Source of the DNA: Salvator merianae
Taxonomy: Eukaryota; Chordata; Lepidosauria; Squamata; Teiidae
Length of the DNA stretch: 64,000 nucleotides
Direction: 5' to 3'
Assembly: GCA_003586115.2 (NCBI GenBank)
Contig: QVOM02000073.1
Coordinates: 26,610,186 to 26,674,185 of the forward strand
In this document: positions 11,441-24,062 of the stretch, piece by piece
Layout of the letters: each line of letters opens with the position of its first letter
Position numbering within the stretch: position 1 is the stretch's first letter
The notes under the pieces: generated by a model
The model's database searches: none
Told to the model about the DNA's origin: nothing
What the model saw: the letters and a program-made list of their open reading frames with translations, nothing else
Position numbers and translations under genes: made by a program

Positions 11441-12767
11441 ATTTTTCTTTTAATTAATTAGTAGGATTTGAATTCTGTTTGACAGCTCATGTGAAATAAT
11501 TTCAAAGGCTTTCAAATGGTCCAGTGTTTCATCATGCTTTACAGTGTAACTTCTTGCTAGTAATTAAGTTATTGAAGTGACTTTGCAGATGTGACAAATT
11601 TCAATTTTTCAAGTGATGAAATTTGAATTAAAATGTAGATAGATGATGCATGCATAAATTACAGGCTAATCTTCACTTAGAGTAGGGAGAACTCCAAATT
11701 TAATTCCTGTTTGATTTCAAGTGAAGTTTAGCAGTTTGCTGAGCAGATTTCCACTTGAATGGTTTTACTGTGTCCATTGTGGAATTGTGAAGTTTTGCTT
11801 TCCAGTTTTCTGTAAGGACACAACACATAAATCAGACTTCTTTCCGTAGTTCATGTTCAGTTCCAATTCACTGTTAACTTTTTGCAAAGCTAACAAAAAT
11901 AATCTTCATATTGTATGTATTCTTATGAAACCAGAAGGAGGGAAAAGTATCAAAATCAAATTCCAAGCAGACTTAAGCAGCATCTTCATAACTGTAGCCA
12001 ACAATTACCCAGAATGCATAGACCTGCCATATAGGAGCAGGAGCACAGAGACCCTTATATACAAATGGACATGGATTCCATGAAATATAAGTCAGAAAGG
12101 TTTCAAATACAGGGAAACTGACCAGAATCCTGGACCCTGTAGAGACCAAATTTCCTCTGCTTGCATCCATTTTTAAAATGGACAAGTCTGTCTGCAAAAA
12201 GAGCAACATTTTTCCTTTATCTCTTGAAGTTAACCTGGTTGCCTGAGTCAGCTCAAGCTGATGGTATCTGACCATCAAATCTAGCCATATTGTTCAAGCT
12301 TACATCTTGAGAACTTCTCATTAAGAATGCAAACAGCAGAACTTAAGCTCACCAACTAGTGTAGTTTGTTTGTCTCTTTATCTGCATATTAATCTATCAG
12401 GTAGAGCTGTACATGACCCAACACATATCTTTGCTCAACTACCTCTTTACTAGAAGAACCAATAAGTTTAAAACTCTTGTGCTGAAAGGATCTATCAAAA
12501 GACAGGATTTCAATCCATTTCTCATCTAGTGAGCGAAGCTTGCCCCTTTTTCTACTGGGGAAAAGAATATAAAAGTTTAGTTTTTTCTATTAGGGGGAAG
12601 AACAGAAAAGAAGTCAGGAAGAAGGCATAATTGACTAGGAAAAGAGGAAGAATGATCATCTATCTTATCCCCATTTCCCTGGCTGAGAGCTGCTTTTAGC
12701 TCCCTCCTAAGATGGAGAGGGAAACTATTTTTTTTTTAAGACTGCTTGATGCTGTTGCTTTGCAGGG

Positions 12768-12770
<3 letters not shown>
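11441..12770. other. No feature identified
   Basis: AT-rich sequence with no recognisable gene, tail or inverted repeat. Open frames here are short and without motifs. Confidence 0.3.
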
Positions 12771-12800
<30 letters not shown>

Positions 12801-12815
12801 CTGTGTCTGTGTATG
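12771..12815 (+). repeat. (GT)n microsatellite
   Basis: An uninterrupted GT run to ~12800 is followed by imperfect CTGTGTCTGTGTATG. Confidence 0.95.
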
Positions 12816-14540
12816 TTTGAGCTGATTTCACTTGATGAGGGATTTTCATATCTCTCTCCATGCCCCTTGGCAAAAGAGTTGTTGTTTTTTTCCCCAAAAA
12901 AGGGCTGTGGAGCATCTTCCACTTCCCACTCTCTGGCTTTTTAACCCATTTGCCTGCAAGAGACCTATGCATCTTTTTACCCAAATTTTCCTTTTGGCAT
13001 GAAGATCTACCTGGAGAAGACTACAGATGGGTGAGATTTACCCCTTAGTGCTAGGAACCTTTCTGGTCTCCATTGTTAGTTTCTCCCAGACTCTTTCTTT
13101 CCGCCTTCCCGCCCTCTCTCTTTCACACGCACTAACTAGGTCTCCTTACCTAAGTTTGGAGCCAAGCCTTTTCTGTTCCCTTTCCAAGTGCCCAGCTACC
13201 TATGCTACCTATGAAACTAGCTAATTCTAACAAATTACATTATTTATTGCTATTTCTTTGGATTTCAAGTCTTTTTGTTGGGTTCCAATAAAGATGCACC
13301 ATTATTTTCAAGGATTACCTCCTCTTTATTTGGACTTTTTGTGCCAGTTTTAGCATTATTAAAACCTGGCCGATCAATTGATCCATAAAAAGGTTTAGTG
13401 CCTGGAATGGCTAATTCCCAAAACAAACATTTTCCCCAGAGCATGGCCTGTAACATAATAGCACCATGCTAGTGCTCAGAGAGTGCAGTGATGCTGATCC
13501 CTGAAACCACTGAACAAATATTACAGTATAAGCACTCTAACAGTGCTTTATCAGTACTTCCTGCTATCCCGCCCCTCCTGTGGTGGCTGTGAAGTCTGCA
13601 TTTATTTGGAAGCAATATTTTTGGGCTGAATACCACAGCCGCATTTTGCAAAGCACATAAAATGTCTACCTTTCAGAACTATTTCTTGTGTTTCCCAGCT
13701 GGCAACCTCAATTCTGGGGAACGAAAGTTCCTGACTTCAGTACTTGCACAGCTGGAGGGGCATATGGATCACACACTTCCTGGTCTAACATCTGGAGTGC
13801 TTGCTTGCCATTACTCCAGTCCAAAGTGACAGGAATGACCATTGTGCACTCCTGCATAGTGGAAATTCCAGAATGCAAACTGTGTGTGTGTGCCTATCTG
13901 TATACATGTTTCCACTTCCTAAGCTAAACATTGCTTTTCACACATATCATTATATATGAGTTTTTTAGGTCTTTCATAAATATTTAAATTCATATTATTG
14001 ATTATATATTACAAAGAGCTTCCTTGTCTCTCTAAAGTCTGAACTGAGATGTTTTCATTTGGAAAGGGAAACAAATATAGAGCTATAAATGGCAGGTGAT
14101 TCCTTTTTATTCATCTCTTGAAAGACTTGTGCATAGAGCTCAGTTATCTGTTTCAAAAAGTGCTTGAGAATAGATTTATTTTTGAACCAAGTTTCTCACT
14201 TGTGTGTCTGCTTTTGTGCACTTCTGTTCCTTTTTTTCTTGTTCTTTTCCTTTTCCTAAATCCATTATCTTCAAATGTTCTTGACATTTGAAATCTGCTT
14301 ATGACTATCCTCTCTTCCTGGGCAAAATCTAGCTAAATAACATCAATCAGCCCCAAACATACTTTCCATTCATACTGCCTTCAGCAATGTTACATATAGT
14401 ATCTATCTTTACACCATCATCCAATCTACTTTTATAACAGTTTAACTGTAATAGCTTCCACTATAAGGAGTCATAGAAAAAGTAGCACTGATGAGAAGAC
14501 TGAAAATGGGACTAGGGATTCTTTGTTAGGTTATGGGCCT
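12816..14540. other. No feature identified
   Basis: No coding frame with recognisable motifs and no clear repeat terminus. Pyrimidine-rich segments lie near 13080-13200 and 14220-14260. Confidence 0.3.
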
Positions 14541-14753
14541 TATTGCCTCCAGGTCAGAGACAGCCAGGATGCCTCTAAAAGCCATTTGCAGGGAGTTGAG
14601 AACAGTTGAAGGTTTTGCCTTTGTCTTGTGCTTGAGAATGCCCAGAAGCAATTAGTGGGCCACTGTGTGAGACAGGATGCTGGACAAGGTGGGTTGTGAC
14701 CTGATGCAGCAGGGCTCCTCTTATGTGCTTATGTGCTTATGCTCTTATGTTCT
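14541..14753 (+). mobile_element. CR1-like 3' tail fragment
   Basis: Same ordered blocks as the other CR1 tails: AGGATGCCTCTAAAAGCCAT, TTGCAGGGAGTTGAGAACAG, CCCAGAAGCAATTAGTGGGC, GGATGCTGGACAAGG, GCAGGGCTCCTCTTATG. It ends in four (TTATGTGC/T)-type terminal units. Confidence 0.8.
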
Positions 14754-15090
14754 TCTTCAAGACTGAGAAACAAAGGTTCCTCCAAAGTTGCAGGTTGGAT
14801 GGCATTTTTATAGTCCACCAGAAACAGCCCATTTCCTGGCGAAGTGATGGCAGGCTTTGTGCATCACTTGGACTGCTCCTCCTTCTCATGATGGACAGCT
14901 GGAGCAATCCAGAACCTGGGGATACTTGGAAGACCATTTAAAAGTGCTATCCTGTTGCAGCACTCTCTAGCACAATTTCCACAACAGGGAGCATTCCAGA
15001 TGGAGAACCCTTTTAGGAAGAGCATTCCTTAGAAGACACGATCTCCTAGGGATTGTTCTACTGAAGGCAGGGGAAGGCTGCTTCTTTCCA

Positions 15091-15234
15091 ATCTCCAGGT
15101 TGGAGAGACAGGCAGGATGTCTATAAAGAGCATTTGCAGGGAGTCAAGAGCAAGTCCTTGTTTCCTGCTTGAGAATGCACAGAAGAAAATAGTGGGCCAC
15201 TATGTGAGACAGAATGCTGGGCTAGATGGCTGTA
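15091..15234 (+). mobile_element. CR1-like 3' tail fragment
   Basis: GGTTGGAGAGACAGGCAGGA, CATTTGCAGGGAGTCAAGAG, AATAGTGGGCCACTATGTGA and ATGCTGGGCTAGATGGCTG match the other tails. The terminal (TTATGTTC) units are absent. Confidence 0.75.
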
Positions 15235-15455
15235 TTTGGTATATTATGCCTGTCCTCAGTCATTTACACCAATTGCCAATTAGTTAGTGGGACAGATTCA
15301 AGGTTTTGTTCTTGCTGCAGAAGGTTCTAAATGCCCTGTTCCGGGCAATGCAATCCATCCCATGCTGGGATGTGTTGCAACTGTCACAGAACAGGACTGT
15401 CTGCATTGGGATGACCAGTTCTGCCTCAGCCCCGCTTCTTCTTCCTCTTTTTCCA

Positions 15456-15772
15456 CTATTTATTTATTTGTTTATTGTATACTTGTATTTTGCCTGATTC
15501 ATAATGACTCAAGGTAGCTAAGAAGAGTCAATAAAAACATTAAAGGAAGAAGGAAAAAAGCCTACAAATAAAAATGATAGCCAGGTGATAGCACTGAAAT
15601 TAAGGATGAGCAAGATGAAAAAATGGGTCTTAAGTTGTTTCTTAAACAGTAGTAATGATGTTATTATCACCAATATATCAGGTGGCAATGCATTCCACAG
15701 CTCAGGGGCTACAGCTGAAAAGGTCCTGAAAAGATTTGGGTGTCTTATTAAATGTAGGCCAGGGATTTGCAA
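15456..15772 (-). mobile_element. L2-like LINE 3' end, antisense
   Basis: On the minus strand a short frame reads FRTFSAVAPELWNALPPDI then SLLLFKKQLKTH. This matches the last part of ORF2 in the 50.1 kb LINE (IFSVAAPRLWNSLPTEIR ... LRLVKTFLF). At the low-coordinate end the plus strand begins TATTTATTTGTTTATTG, the complement of an A/T-rich LINE tail. 5' truncated, non-functional. Confidence 0.75.
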
Positions 15773-16089
15773 GGGACCTTGTATTAATTACTAAATTTCT
15801 TGACTATTTACTGCAAAATAATTAAAGCAACATACACTAATAAAATACTAATACTAATAAAATACATGTATTATGTATAAAAAAGAGAAAAAAATGGAAA
15901 TGAAAGAAAATAATTTTGAAAATAAAAGGAAACAATTGTTGTTTAAGGTGAATAGACCAGGATATGCTTGAAACTCTCCAAATGTTTAACAGATGAGAGG
16001 ATCAAGCCCTTGGGGTGATTATTATTTCAGACAAGCTTATTTTCTATTTGCTTTTATGTAAATATTGGGAAAGAAGTTTGCATTTGAAC

Positions 16090-16580
16090 TGGTCCTGGGT
16101 TATTATTTATTTGGTTTTGCTTGCGGGGAATAGGTGTAAACATAGCAATATATTGGTGACCAATGCGTTCACCTTTTGGATACTGTATTGTCTTTTTCAG
16201 TTAGTTAATTCAAGCCCTGGCAGCTCTTGCTGCCAAATAAGAAGAGATATTTCAAAATTCCAAGGCAAATATTTTCCCATCATCAAATGCAAAAATAAAG
16301 GAAGAAAAACAGACCCCCTAAGACAATAATAATAACCAATCCTCTTCACCACAACCAAGATGAAGAGAAAGCATGGTGATCGAGAGCAGAGATATGCCTT
16401 TTTTTAAAGGCAAAGAGGCTTCAAACTGTTTCTAGAACAGCTTAATGAGTGCTCTGAAGTTCTCTTCGATATCAAACACTTAATTTGAACATGGGGATGT
16501 TCAGTTCAAAAATATACACTTTGAAAAACCGCCTGTTCACTGCAAACTGTATTTGAATAGAACCAGCTTGGCACATCTCT
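16090..16580 (+). repeat. Family F repeat, copy 3 (right part)
   Basis: TTGGATACTGTATTG...GTTAGTTAATTCAAGCCCTG parallels 31340-31385, and TGCCAAATAAGAAGAGATAT...TTCCAAGGCA...ATTATTTTCC-like text parallels 2965-3020. This copy reaches a terminus, TTGGCACATCTCTA at 16580, close to the complement of the TAGAGATGTGC hAT terminus, with AGTTCA/TGAAC motifs before it. The left edge is uncertain. Confidence 0.45.
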
Positions 16581-17204
16581 AAACCTGACAGACTTACCCA
16601 TTTTCCTAGCCATGGAAAAGCCACAGCAGCTCAGAGGGACACATTCAAGATACCAGGACATAGATTCCTCTTCCTTATTTCTGGAGTCCATTATGGCTTC
16701 GCTTCAGATGTTATTTATATAACAAAAACTTGCCTGTATGAAATTAACATAGAGCTGTAGAAACTCAGAGATCATCTGTTAACAGTCCCAGCTTGTTGCA
16801 AAAGCTCGTCTACAGCATGGAATGTAGGAAAGCTTCTGCACAGTCCTCAGGGACCACACTCACTGGTACTGGGGAATGAAATATCCATACAATAAAATGG
16901 TCCCTAGGAGACCAAACTCTCAGAAAATGCTCTGCCTGCACAGTGCTGGTATCTGGTCCAGTCTCTGATGTGCAATGACACCGGGGAGTGCACCAGTTGG
17001 AGACCGCTTTAAAGTGATCTCCCATGCCTCCCCCGCAGTGGACTGGACCAGTCATCTGCCAAGCAGATGGCTGGATCAGTCCAAGCTGTGTGCAGAACCT
17101 GGTACTATTTTGCCAGGTTCCTGGAAATGGCACAATGTAACAAGCTCCCAGACAACTATCTCAGATCCTGAAAAACTTTGTTCCCAATTTCCAGAGCTAT
17201 CTAT

Positions 17205-17330
17205 TTTATTTACTTTGTTTGTTTCTTTAAGAATTTATATCCCATCCTTCACTGAAGGGTCCCAGGTCACAATAATAAAACATAAAATATATAAAGCGTT
17301 CTTTAAACTTATTTAAAATAAAACCCTCCA
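17205..17330 (-). mobile_element. LINE 3' tail, antisense
   Basis: TTATTTACTTTGTTTGTTTC, then TTTATATCCCATCCTTCACT and GAAGGGTCCCAGGTCAC, is the complement of the L2-like tail (GTGACCTGGGACCCTTC ... GGATGGGATATAAA ... AAGTAAATAAA). No coding part is recognisable. Confidence 0.6.
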
Positions 17331-17575
17331 ACCCTCCTCACCAACACCTAGTTGGGCTGCATTTGGACCGTGGTGGAGCTAACAGCTGTTGGCACCTACC
17401 ATCATTCACACTGGTCTTGGCTCAGATAGAATGATCTGGGTCAAGATCAACTTCTGCATTGATTTGGGCCAAGACCAGCTTCCAAGGCTGGAAAGTATAG
17501 CATAGTCAACAGATGACCAAGCATCTGGTTCTAGCAAAGGATCTACTAAGGCTTTTGGTCCCATTGGCCATTTCT

Positions 17576-17745
17576 GCACTTGGCCTTATTTTGAATTATA
17601 TCCTGGAATTGGGGCCTGCTATCTGCATGCTAGTATAGACTACAATAGCCCCCATCTGGCACCTGCCAAAGTCTGCACCAGCATGTGGATAGGAGGCCCC
17701 TATGCTGGGATATAATCCATAATAAGACCAAGTGCAGAAAGGGCC
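17576..17745. mobile_element. Family B foldback MITE (170 bp)
   Basis: Termini GGCCATTTCTGCACTTGG and the complement of GGCCCTTTCTGCACTTGG. The arms continue as TTATTTTGAATTATATCC against GGGATATAATCCATAATAAG, and CTGCATGCTAGT against ACCAGCATGTGG. Flanks ATT and ATA. Homologous to 36564-36738 and, in half, to 34115-34220. Confidence 0.8.
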
Positions 17746-17787
17746 ATAGTCAAGCTATTTTTACTAATAAAGAGTTTTTTTCTAAAG

Positions 17788-18122
17788 TAGAGATGTGTAT
17801 GAACTTCTTTGTTTGGTTCAAATTGAACTGAACAGGGGCTAATTCGGCTTGATCTGAACCTTTTCAAATATTTTTGAACATGTTCAGACATGTTTGAAAT
17901 AAAACACTTTGATTTTTTACATTGAAAAACATCCTTTTAAAGGGCAAAATAATGTTGGACTTGAGTGCTTTGAACTGAACCGTTTGTGTTCACAAATAGG
18001 TCTCAGGTTCAGTTTGAATCAAACTTGTCCCTTTCAGAGTGTGGTTCAGTTTGATTCAAACTACTTAAAAGAGTTTGGTTTTGATTCAGAATTTTCAACT
18101 CAAACTGAATTTGCCACTTCTA
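17788..18122. mobile_element. hAT MITE, TAGAGATGTG family (335 bp)
   Basis: Left terminus TAGAGATGTGTATGAAC; right terminus TTTGCCACTTCTA, a mutated complement. Flanks TTCTAAAG and CTCTAAAG match at 7 of 8, an 8-bp target duplication typical of hAT. Subterminal sequence is filled with GTTCAA/TTGAAC motifs in both directions. Same family as 25676-25973 and 49460-49771. No protein. Confidence 0.8.
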
Positions 18123-19141
18123 CTCTAAAGAAGACCATAGGAGCTAAAAAAGATCTACTATGCAGTGGTATTGCATTAGTAAGGGTTGATTGAGAAACAG
18201 GCATTTACTCCATAGGCTTTCATTGCAGATGATAATAATTTCAGTATAATATCCATAAACTGATTTTCATAGAGGTTATTTTTCCTCTCTACCTTCCAAC
18301 TCCTGGGAATAATACTGCATCCTTTCCTAGTGGCAGATATATTACTATTCAGGGTTCTGTAAATGAGCTGTCTTCCAGAGTTCTAACAGGACATCATATC
18401 AGTCTTTTTAAAAACAAACAAAACAACAACAACACCACAAACAGCTAATATTTTGTATTCTCGTTGCTAATAAATGATTAATTTTCAACTGTCGATTTTC
18501 AAAGAGCTCCTTTGGGGCCTTAGGTTGTTGTGGTTTTCAAGATGGGTAGAAATTTGCAGTGCTTGGAGTTCCACTGAATCTATTGTGATTTTTTTAAAAA
18601 AAAAAATAATGTGTTTTGGCTGCTTTTTTTTTTTTTGTCCTTAATACCTGAGTTCACTATGTATGCGATCTTGATGATCCTAAGGCATTGTCCCTTGATA
18701 GAGTCAATTCAGAAAGCTATGCTGTGAGTCACTCTGGAGATAAACGTCTCTAGGTTTATTTGAGTGAAATATCATCAATACATACATATGGATTATAACT
18801 GGAGAAAGAAGATAACAGTTTTTGAGGCAGAGGGTGCACTATCGCATGTAGTGGTTCCGACCCCTTTTTGAATTTGAAAAAGTGACTTGTTGAATGAATA
18901 TTGGTAGCACGAAGTATAACGGCAATTTGTGAAAGTCTGAACTGGTCATGCCTCCTTGATTATATGGCTGATGTACAAGATGTGATGTAACGAATATGTG
19001 GAAGTGTTTTCCTGCTTTCTCTTTAGTGTTGAAGAAAAATTAAGCAGCAGAAAATAGTTATATATTGAAATTAGAAATGAGGAGAGAGAGAAAGGAAAGA
19101 GAAACAAAAAAAACCTAACTGAATTTGGAAGATGGAAGGAA
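18123..19141. other. No feature identified
   Basis: No gene or clear repeat terminus. An A/C-rich simple stretch (AAACAAACAAAACAACAACA) lies near 18411 and T/A homopolymer runs near 18590-18640. Confidence 0.3.
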
Positions 19142-19874
19142 GGACCCAGCTACACCTAAGGTTTAATCCATCTTCAATCCACCTTTAGAATGAAAGCACA
19201 TATCAGCAAAGTGTTTAGTCAATTTTGGCCTTGCCACACTCCCTCCCCTTTGTTCTGTGACAGGGAAGGACATCGTAACAAGCTGAGTGGAACTGGTCCG
19301 TCTACATTCAGAGGACATATTTGGCTCTTGCTCCTGCCACTGCTCTTGGTGACACTGCTGAGGCTCTGAGAGTCAGGAACTAAAGTTTCTGACATTTAGA
19401 GTTTCTAGCCTGCTTAATTTCAGAATGAACCCATTTCTGGCCATGCTTATTGGAGTACTTCTGGAAAGGATCCCATGTAATATACCATACCACAGGAGTG
19501 TGCCATCCACACATCTCCATGGTCTAGCATACTTCCTTGGTTCACTTATAGACCTCAGCATTGAGGTCTGCAGCTATACTGGGCTAGGATGCCATTCTTG
19601 TTGCCTTAGCTTGGCCCACTCTTTGTCCAATGAGGAGGAAGAATGATTGGAGTGAGTGGGCCTTGGCCTAGTCTGCACTAATGTGCAGGCTGCTGCCTCT
19701 TATTCCAGAATTTGTTCCAGTGTAAGGGACAGTTCTTTCCACATTATCTGGCCCAAAGGTAGATTCTTCTGGGTTAGATATATAATGCAGCAGGAGAACT
19801 GCTAGTCATTTTGATGATGTGTTCTCTCAGTCTTAGTGTAGTGAAGGTGGATTAAAGCTAAGTATATCTGGCCC
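19142..19874. mobile_element. Long-TIR MITE (family D), copy 2 (733 bp)
   Basis: Left arm GGACCCAGCTACACCTAAGG, then TTTAATCCATCTTCAATCCA. The complement of the right end reads GGGCCAGATATACTTAGC, then TTTAATCCACCTTCACTACA. Arm homology extends ~70 bases and matches the arms at 1-201. Flanks GAA and TGA agree at 2 of 3. The interior encodes nothing recognisable. Confidence 0.7.
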
Positions 19875-20245
19875 TGAAGAGAAGGCAAATCCAATTGTTA
19901 TGCACTCTCTCCCTTCATGAAGTAGCCATCCTTTAAACTCTGAGTAGGTTAAATTGTTCCTTGTTTCTGGATGATTGGAGTCCCAAACAACCCCTCAGAG
20001 AAGGGAAGCCTTCCTTGTAAATGCTATTTTCCATCTTATGCATCCATAATCTTTGTCCCCTTGAAGCATTTTTTTTAGGGTAGAACTTAGTGGACTTTAC
20101 CAGCTAAACAGATCTGTGAGGAAAGGTACTAACAGCATACAAAGCATTGTGAGGTCAAAAAGTGCTAAAGAAAGGCAGAAAAAAAACACTAATCCAATCG
20201 CTCTTTACTTGTGCAATATGTATTAGTTACCAAAGAATTGACTGA

Positions 20246-20246
<1 letters not shown>

Positions 20247-20319
<73 letters not shown>
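20247..20319 (+). repeat. (TG)n(TA)n compound microsatellite
   Basis: TG units run to 20274, then TA units to 20319, both uninterrupted. Confidence 0.97.
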
Positions 20320-20322
<3 letters not shown>

Positions 20323-21909
20323 AAACAATATAATGTGCTACATTGTACTGTCATGAGTGTTGTCTCCCCTTGCTTCCCCTCCAAGGAAAAAAATAATAAT
20401 AAAAATGCAATAAATGACAGAAAGACAATGGCTGCCAGGTGTATCATAAAATTCCAATTTCACACTCTGACACCTTACATTACTGAAAAGAAAGATATAA
20501 ACTGGTGCATTGATTAGGAGCAAACCAAACAAATGATTTCCCTTCTTCCACTTGGTACTATGAAAGATAGCATCAGAACAGGATAGATATATATTGAAAT
20601 AGAGATAGAATGACATCTACTGGCTGTTGAAAACTAACCTGAATAAATGACTGATGATAATTGTCTTTTTCTTTGTCTGCCCATATGGTAGGCAGTTTTA
20701 TATATATAATTAAGAAAAACAAAACCCAGTGTTAACATGTTTAAATTAGGGAGATGGGAAGATTGTGATCACGCAAACAATGAATGTGTGGAATCCTTTT
20801 GTTTTCCTCAACTAATTCTATAGTACAATCCTAAAATTCTCTGCTTAGAAGAGAAATCTTCATGTGCTGCAGCATGTTTATTCTCAGGAAATGAGGCTGG
20901 GATTGCAGTCTAAGTAATTGTTTTCATGTTTCTCTGTGTTACATGTTTGTTGCCTGGAAACATTTAACATTAAATTTACCAAAGGGGGAAAAATATGCAG
21001 CTTAAGCAGCTTACCTTTAAAGTATTTGTACTAGTGCTCTGTAAAAGCAATCCTCCTTAATGTTTTCTTTGCCCCACAATTGAATGAATTATAGTGCATT
21101 AGTGCTAATTTGCTTTCTATAAAATACCATCTGCTCTTAGGGAAAATTTCCCTTATGTAACTATTCTTTTCCAGGTATTCTTCACTACTACCATCAAAAC
21201 ATAGTCTATTGAAACTATTTATGTAATTCCTAGTATTCAACTCCGATTCCTAGTATTTCCTCAACTCCCAATTTTACTTCATCATGGATAGTAGACAGTT
21301 TTTGAGAACATTTCAAAGTTCTCTTAAGATTTAGGAGGAATCTGAGGATACAAGCCTATGCTTCTCTGGAGGTAAATAACACTAAATTTAGAGAGCTTGC
21401 TTCTGAGATCATGTACTGAGAAAATATACCTTTACTGCAAATGTGCACATTCTATACTTATAGAATGCTGTACATTCTGACTCAGAAGTAGGTCCCATTG
21501 AGGTTGCAATCCTTTAGCCTCCTTCTCATTCTTTTTGGAAAACCCCAGATCAGTTTACAATATCACAAATAGCAAAAACACACCTGCATTTTCTCAGGCC
21601 ATTTGCTTTTCAGTGAACTTTTGGCATCTTTAATCTGCTGTTGTCAGATGGTTTTCTTGCATTAACCTTACTTTTAGGAAGCCACCTTGCACCTATTAAA
21701 AGCGTACAATGTTGCTGTTTTCTGGTTTTTAAATCAAATTTATGGCAACACCAAGGCAGCCAATAAAGGGTGCTTTTCAAGAACCCCTGGAACTCCCAGG
21801 GCAAATATATCCACCCACTGCCAGCCAATAGACTACTCCAGAAGCTTGGAACCGATCCTTAGAGCCACATCCTTTTAAACATCCTTCTGAAATGTCATCC
21901 TTCAAGATG
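20320..21909. other. No feature identified
   Basis: AT-rich, no recognisable coding motif, repeat terminus or tail. Confidence 0.3.
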
Positions 21910-22115
21910 TCATACCAGGATATCTAGTCCAGGCTTGTGGGGCGGGGTAGAGGAATCCACATAGTTCATAATAATCTACATTCCCCACCAGATGCCCAAT
22001 CCCCTTTATGACTGGAGTTGAGGCATTGGGTTGGGTCAGAAAAACAGAACAGGGTTGCAGTTGGTATAATATTCACCCTGCTGCCCAACAGTTAGCAGAG
22101 ACTGTCTCAAATATG

Positions 22116-22257
22116 GGGCCTTTCTGCACTTTCTACCTTAGAATGGGATTATTATAGTCCAGCTGCTCCTGGTACAGCTGTGAAGCATTCCACAGCTATA
22201 CCAGGAGCAGCTGGACTATAATGATCCCATTCTAAGGTCGAAAGTGCAGAAAGGCCC
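22116..22257. mobile_element. 142-bp near-perfect hairpin MITE
   Basis: Starts GGGCCTTTCTGCACTTTC and ends in its complement. Arms of about 66 bases differ at only about 3 positions, with a short loop around 22184-22189. Flanked by ATG on both sides (22113-22115, 22258-22260), a 3-bp target duplication as in PIF/Harbinger elements. It splits the LINE endonuclease region: LINE sequence GTCTCAAATATG continues at GTATTGGAGGGCCC, matching 51193-51222 of the other copy. It contains the family hairpin block CCTTAGAATGGGAT. Confidence 0.92.
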
Positions 22258-23649
22258 ATGGTATTGGAGGGCCCTTGTTTGGTGGTGTTGGGGGACTTCA
22301 GTTTCCATACTGAAGAAGCCTCTAGGGGACCTTCTCAGAATTTCATGACCTTGAGGACAACCACAGGGCTGTCTCAGCATGTTATAGACCCAACCCATAT
22401 CTCAGGTCATATCCTTGACCTGGTCTTTGCTACAGAGCAAAAGGGTGGAAATCTATTGGTAGCTGGGAGTCCATGAGTCCATTGTAATGAGTAGATCATT
22501 TTCTGCTGAAGTTTGGGTTTATAGTGTCAATTCCTCACTGCAGAGGCAAAAGATCCATTGAGATGGTCTATCCTCAAAGACTTATGGAATCAAATGGATT
22601 CCTGAAGGCTCTGGGGGAGTTTCCAGCTGATATCACTGGTGCTCCTTTCAAAGCTTGAGTCTTACTTTGAAATTGTGAGGTGAGCAGATCTATTGATACG
22701 ATTGCTCTCAATGATCTTTGAAATCCTGCAGAACTAAGGTTATCTGTAAAGTGATGAACTGCATGCATTGAGACAGGTGGGCTGACAGCTGGAGCACGAG
22801 TGGCACAAATCCCAATGTGAATCTGACCAAACACAGGTAAGAGCACATTATATTGCCTACCATATGGTGGTAGTGATGGCGAAAAAGGCATACTTCATTG
22901 CCATCATTGTATCCTCAAGTGACCATGCAGCAGAGTTGTTCCAGGTGGTTAAAGGGCTATTATTATCTAGCCATAAGGATACGTGTTTTGATATATTCAC
23001 AAGGCATGATCGGATTCTGTTGGAATTGGACTCCACAGTTGGAAATGGAATAGTGGAGGTAGCCAGAGCACCATCTGGTTCTGTTATGTTGAATCAGTTT
23101 CAACTATTGCAGTTTGAGGAAGTGTGCAAGTTGCTTGCCGGGGTCCACGCGACCACTAGTCTCCTTCACCCTTGTCATTATAAAAGCTAACTGAGGGGTT
23201 ATAGCTAGGTAGGTCCAGAAAGTGATAAATGCCTTGGGGGGGGGGGTAGCAGCACTAAAGGAAGCTATGGTATTCCCACGCTTTAAGAGGGTCCTCCTGG
23301 ATCCAAGGATATTACATAATTAGTTGCTAATATCACCTTTTTGGGGCAAGGTGTTTGAGAGAACTGTGGTTACGCAACTGAAAGCATAATTGGAGGAAAT
23401 GGATTATCTAGACTCATTCCAGCCATGTTTCAGGCAGGAATATAGTACTGAGGCTAGATGCTATAGATGATAGATGACTTTTATTGAGAGAGGGATGGAG
23501 GTAATGCCACCCTGTTAGTTCTCCTAGATCTCTATGTGGCTTTGGATACCATTGACTATGGTATCCTGTTGGAGCAACTTCAGGAACCGGAACTTGGAGA
23601 TACTGTTTTGTAGTGGTTCTCCTCCTATCTCTGAGGTAGGCTCCAAAAA

Positions 23650-24062
23650 GTAGCTATTTGTTTGTTTATTATTTGCATTTTTATCCCACCTCTACCCAAG
23701 CATCTCAGGGCAAGTTACAACTTTAAAACCAAAATAAAATGAACATACTAAAACAATAACAGTGTCAGGATGTTGCGGGTCTGATTGAAGAAGCAGGCCT
23801 CATTGCCCATCGTGTGTGTGGTGGGCCCATCGTCCACAAGATAGCCATGGCTGTGGTGCAGGTAAGTGCAAATGTAACCTTACCTGAAGCTCACTTTGAG
23901 CTTCAGGTAAGGCTGCTGACTACTAATTATTGCATCAGCGGTGGAAGCAATCAGAAGTGAATGAGGTCCACTCCTGGTCACTGCGCCTGTCTTCTGGTAC
24001 GAACACACTTTACTAGCAAGCATTCTCAATGCTTGCTAAGCCAAAGTGCAATTAGGGCCTAT
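23650..24062. mobile_element. Foldback element with antisense LINE-tail segment
   Basis: The left part (23651-23765) is TTTGTTTATTATTTGCATTT, TTATCCCACCTCTACCC and AACAATAACAGTG, like 42818-42918. The right part has TTACCTGAAGCTCA and TGAGCTTCAGGTAAGG (a palindrome near 23880-23912), CATTCTCAATGCTTGCTA and a GTGCAATTAGGGCC terminus, like 5650-5863 and 41590-41850. It replaces ~160 bp of the surrounding LINE. The boundaries of the two parts are uncertain. Confidence 0.6.
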
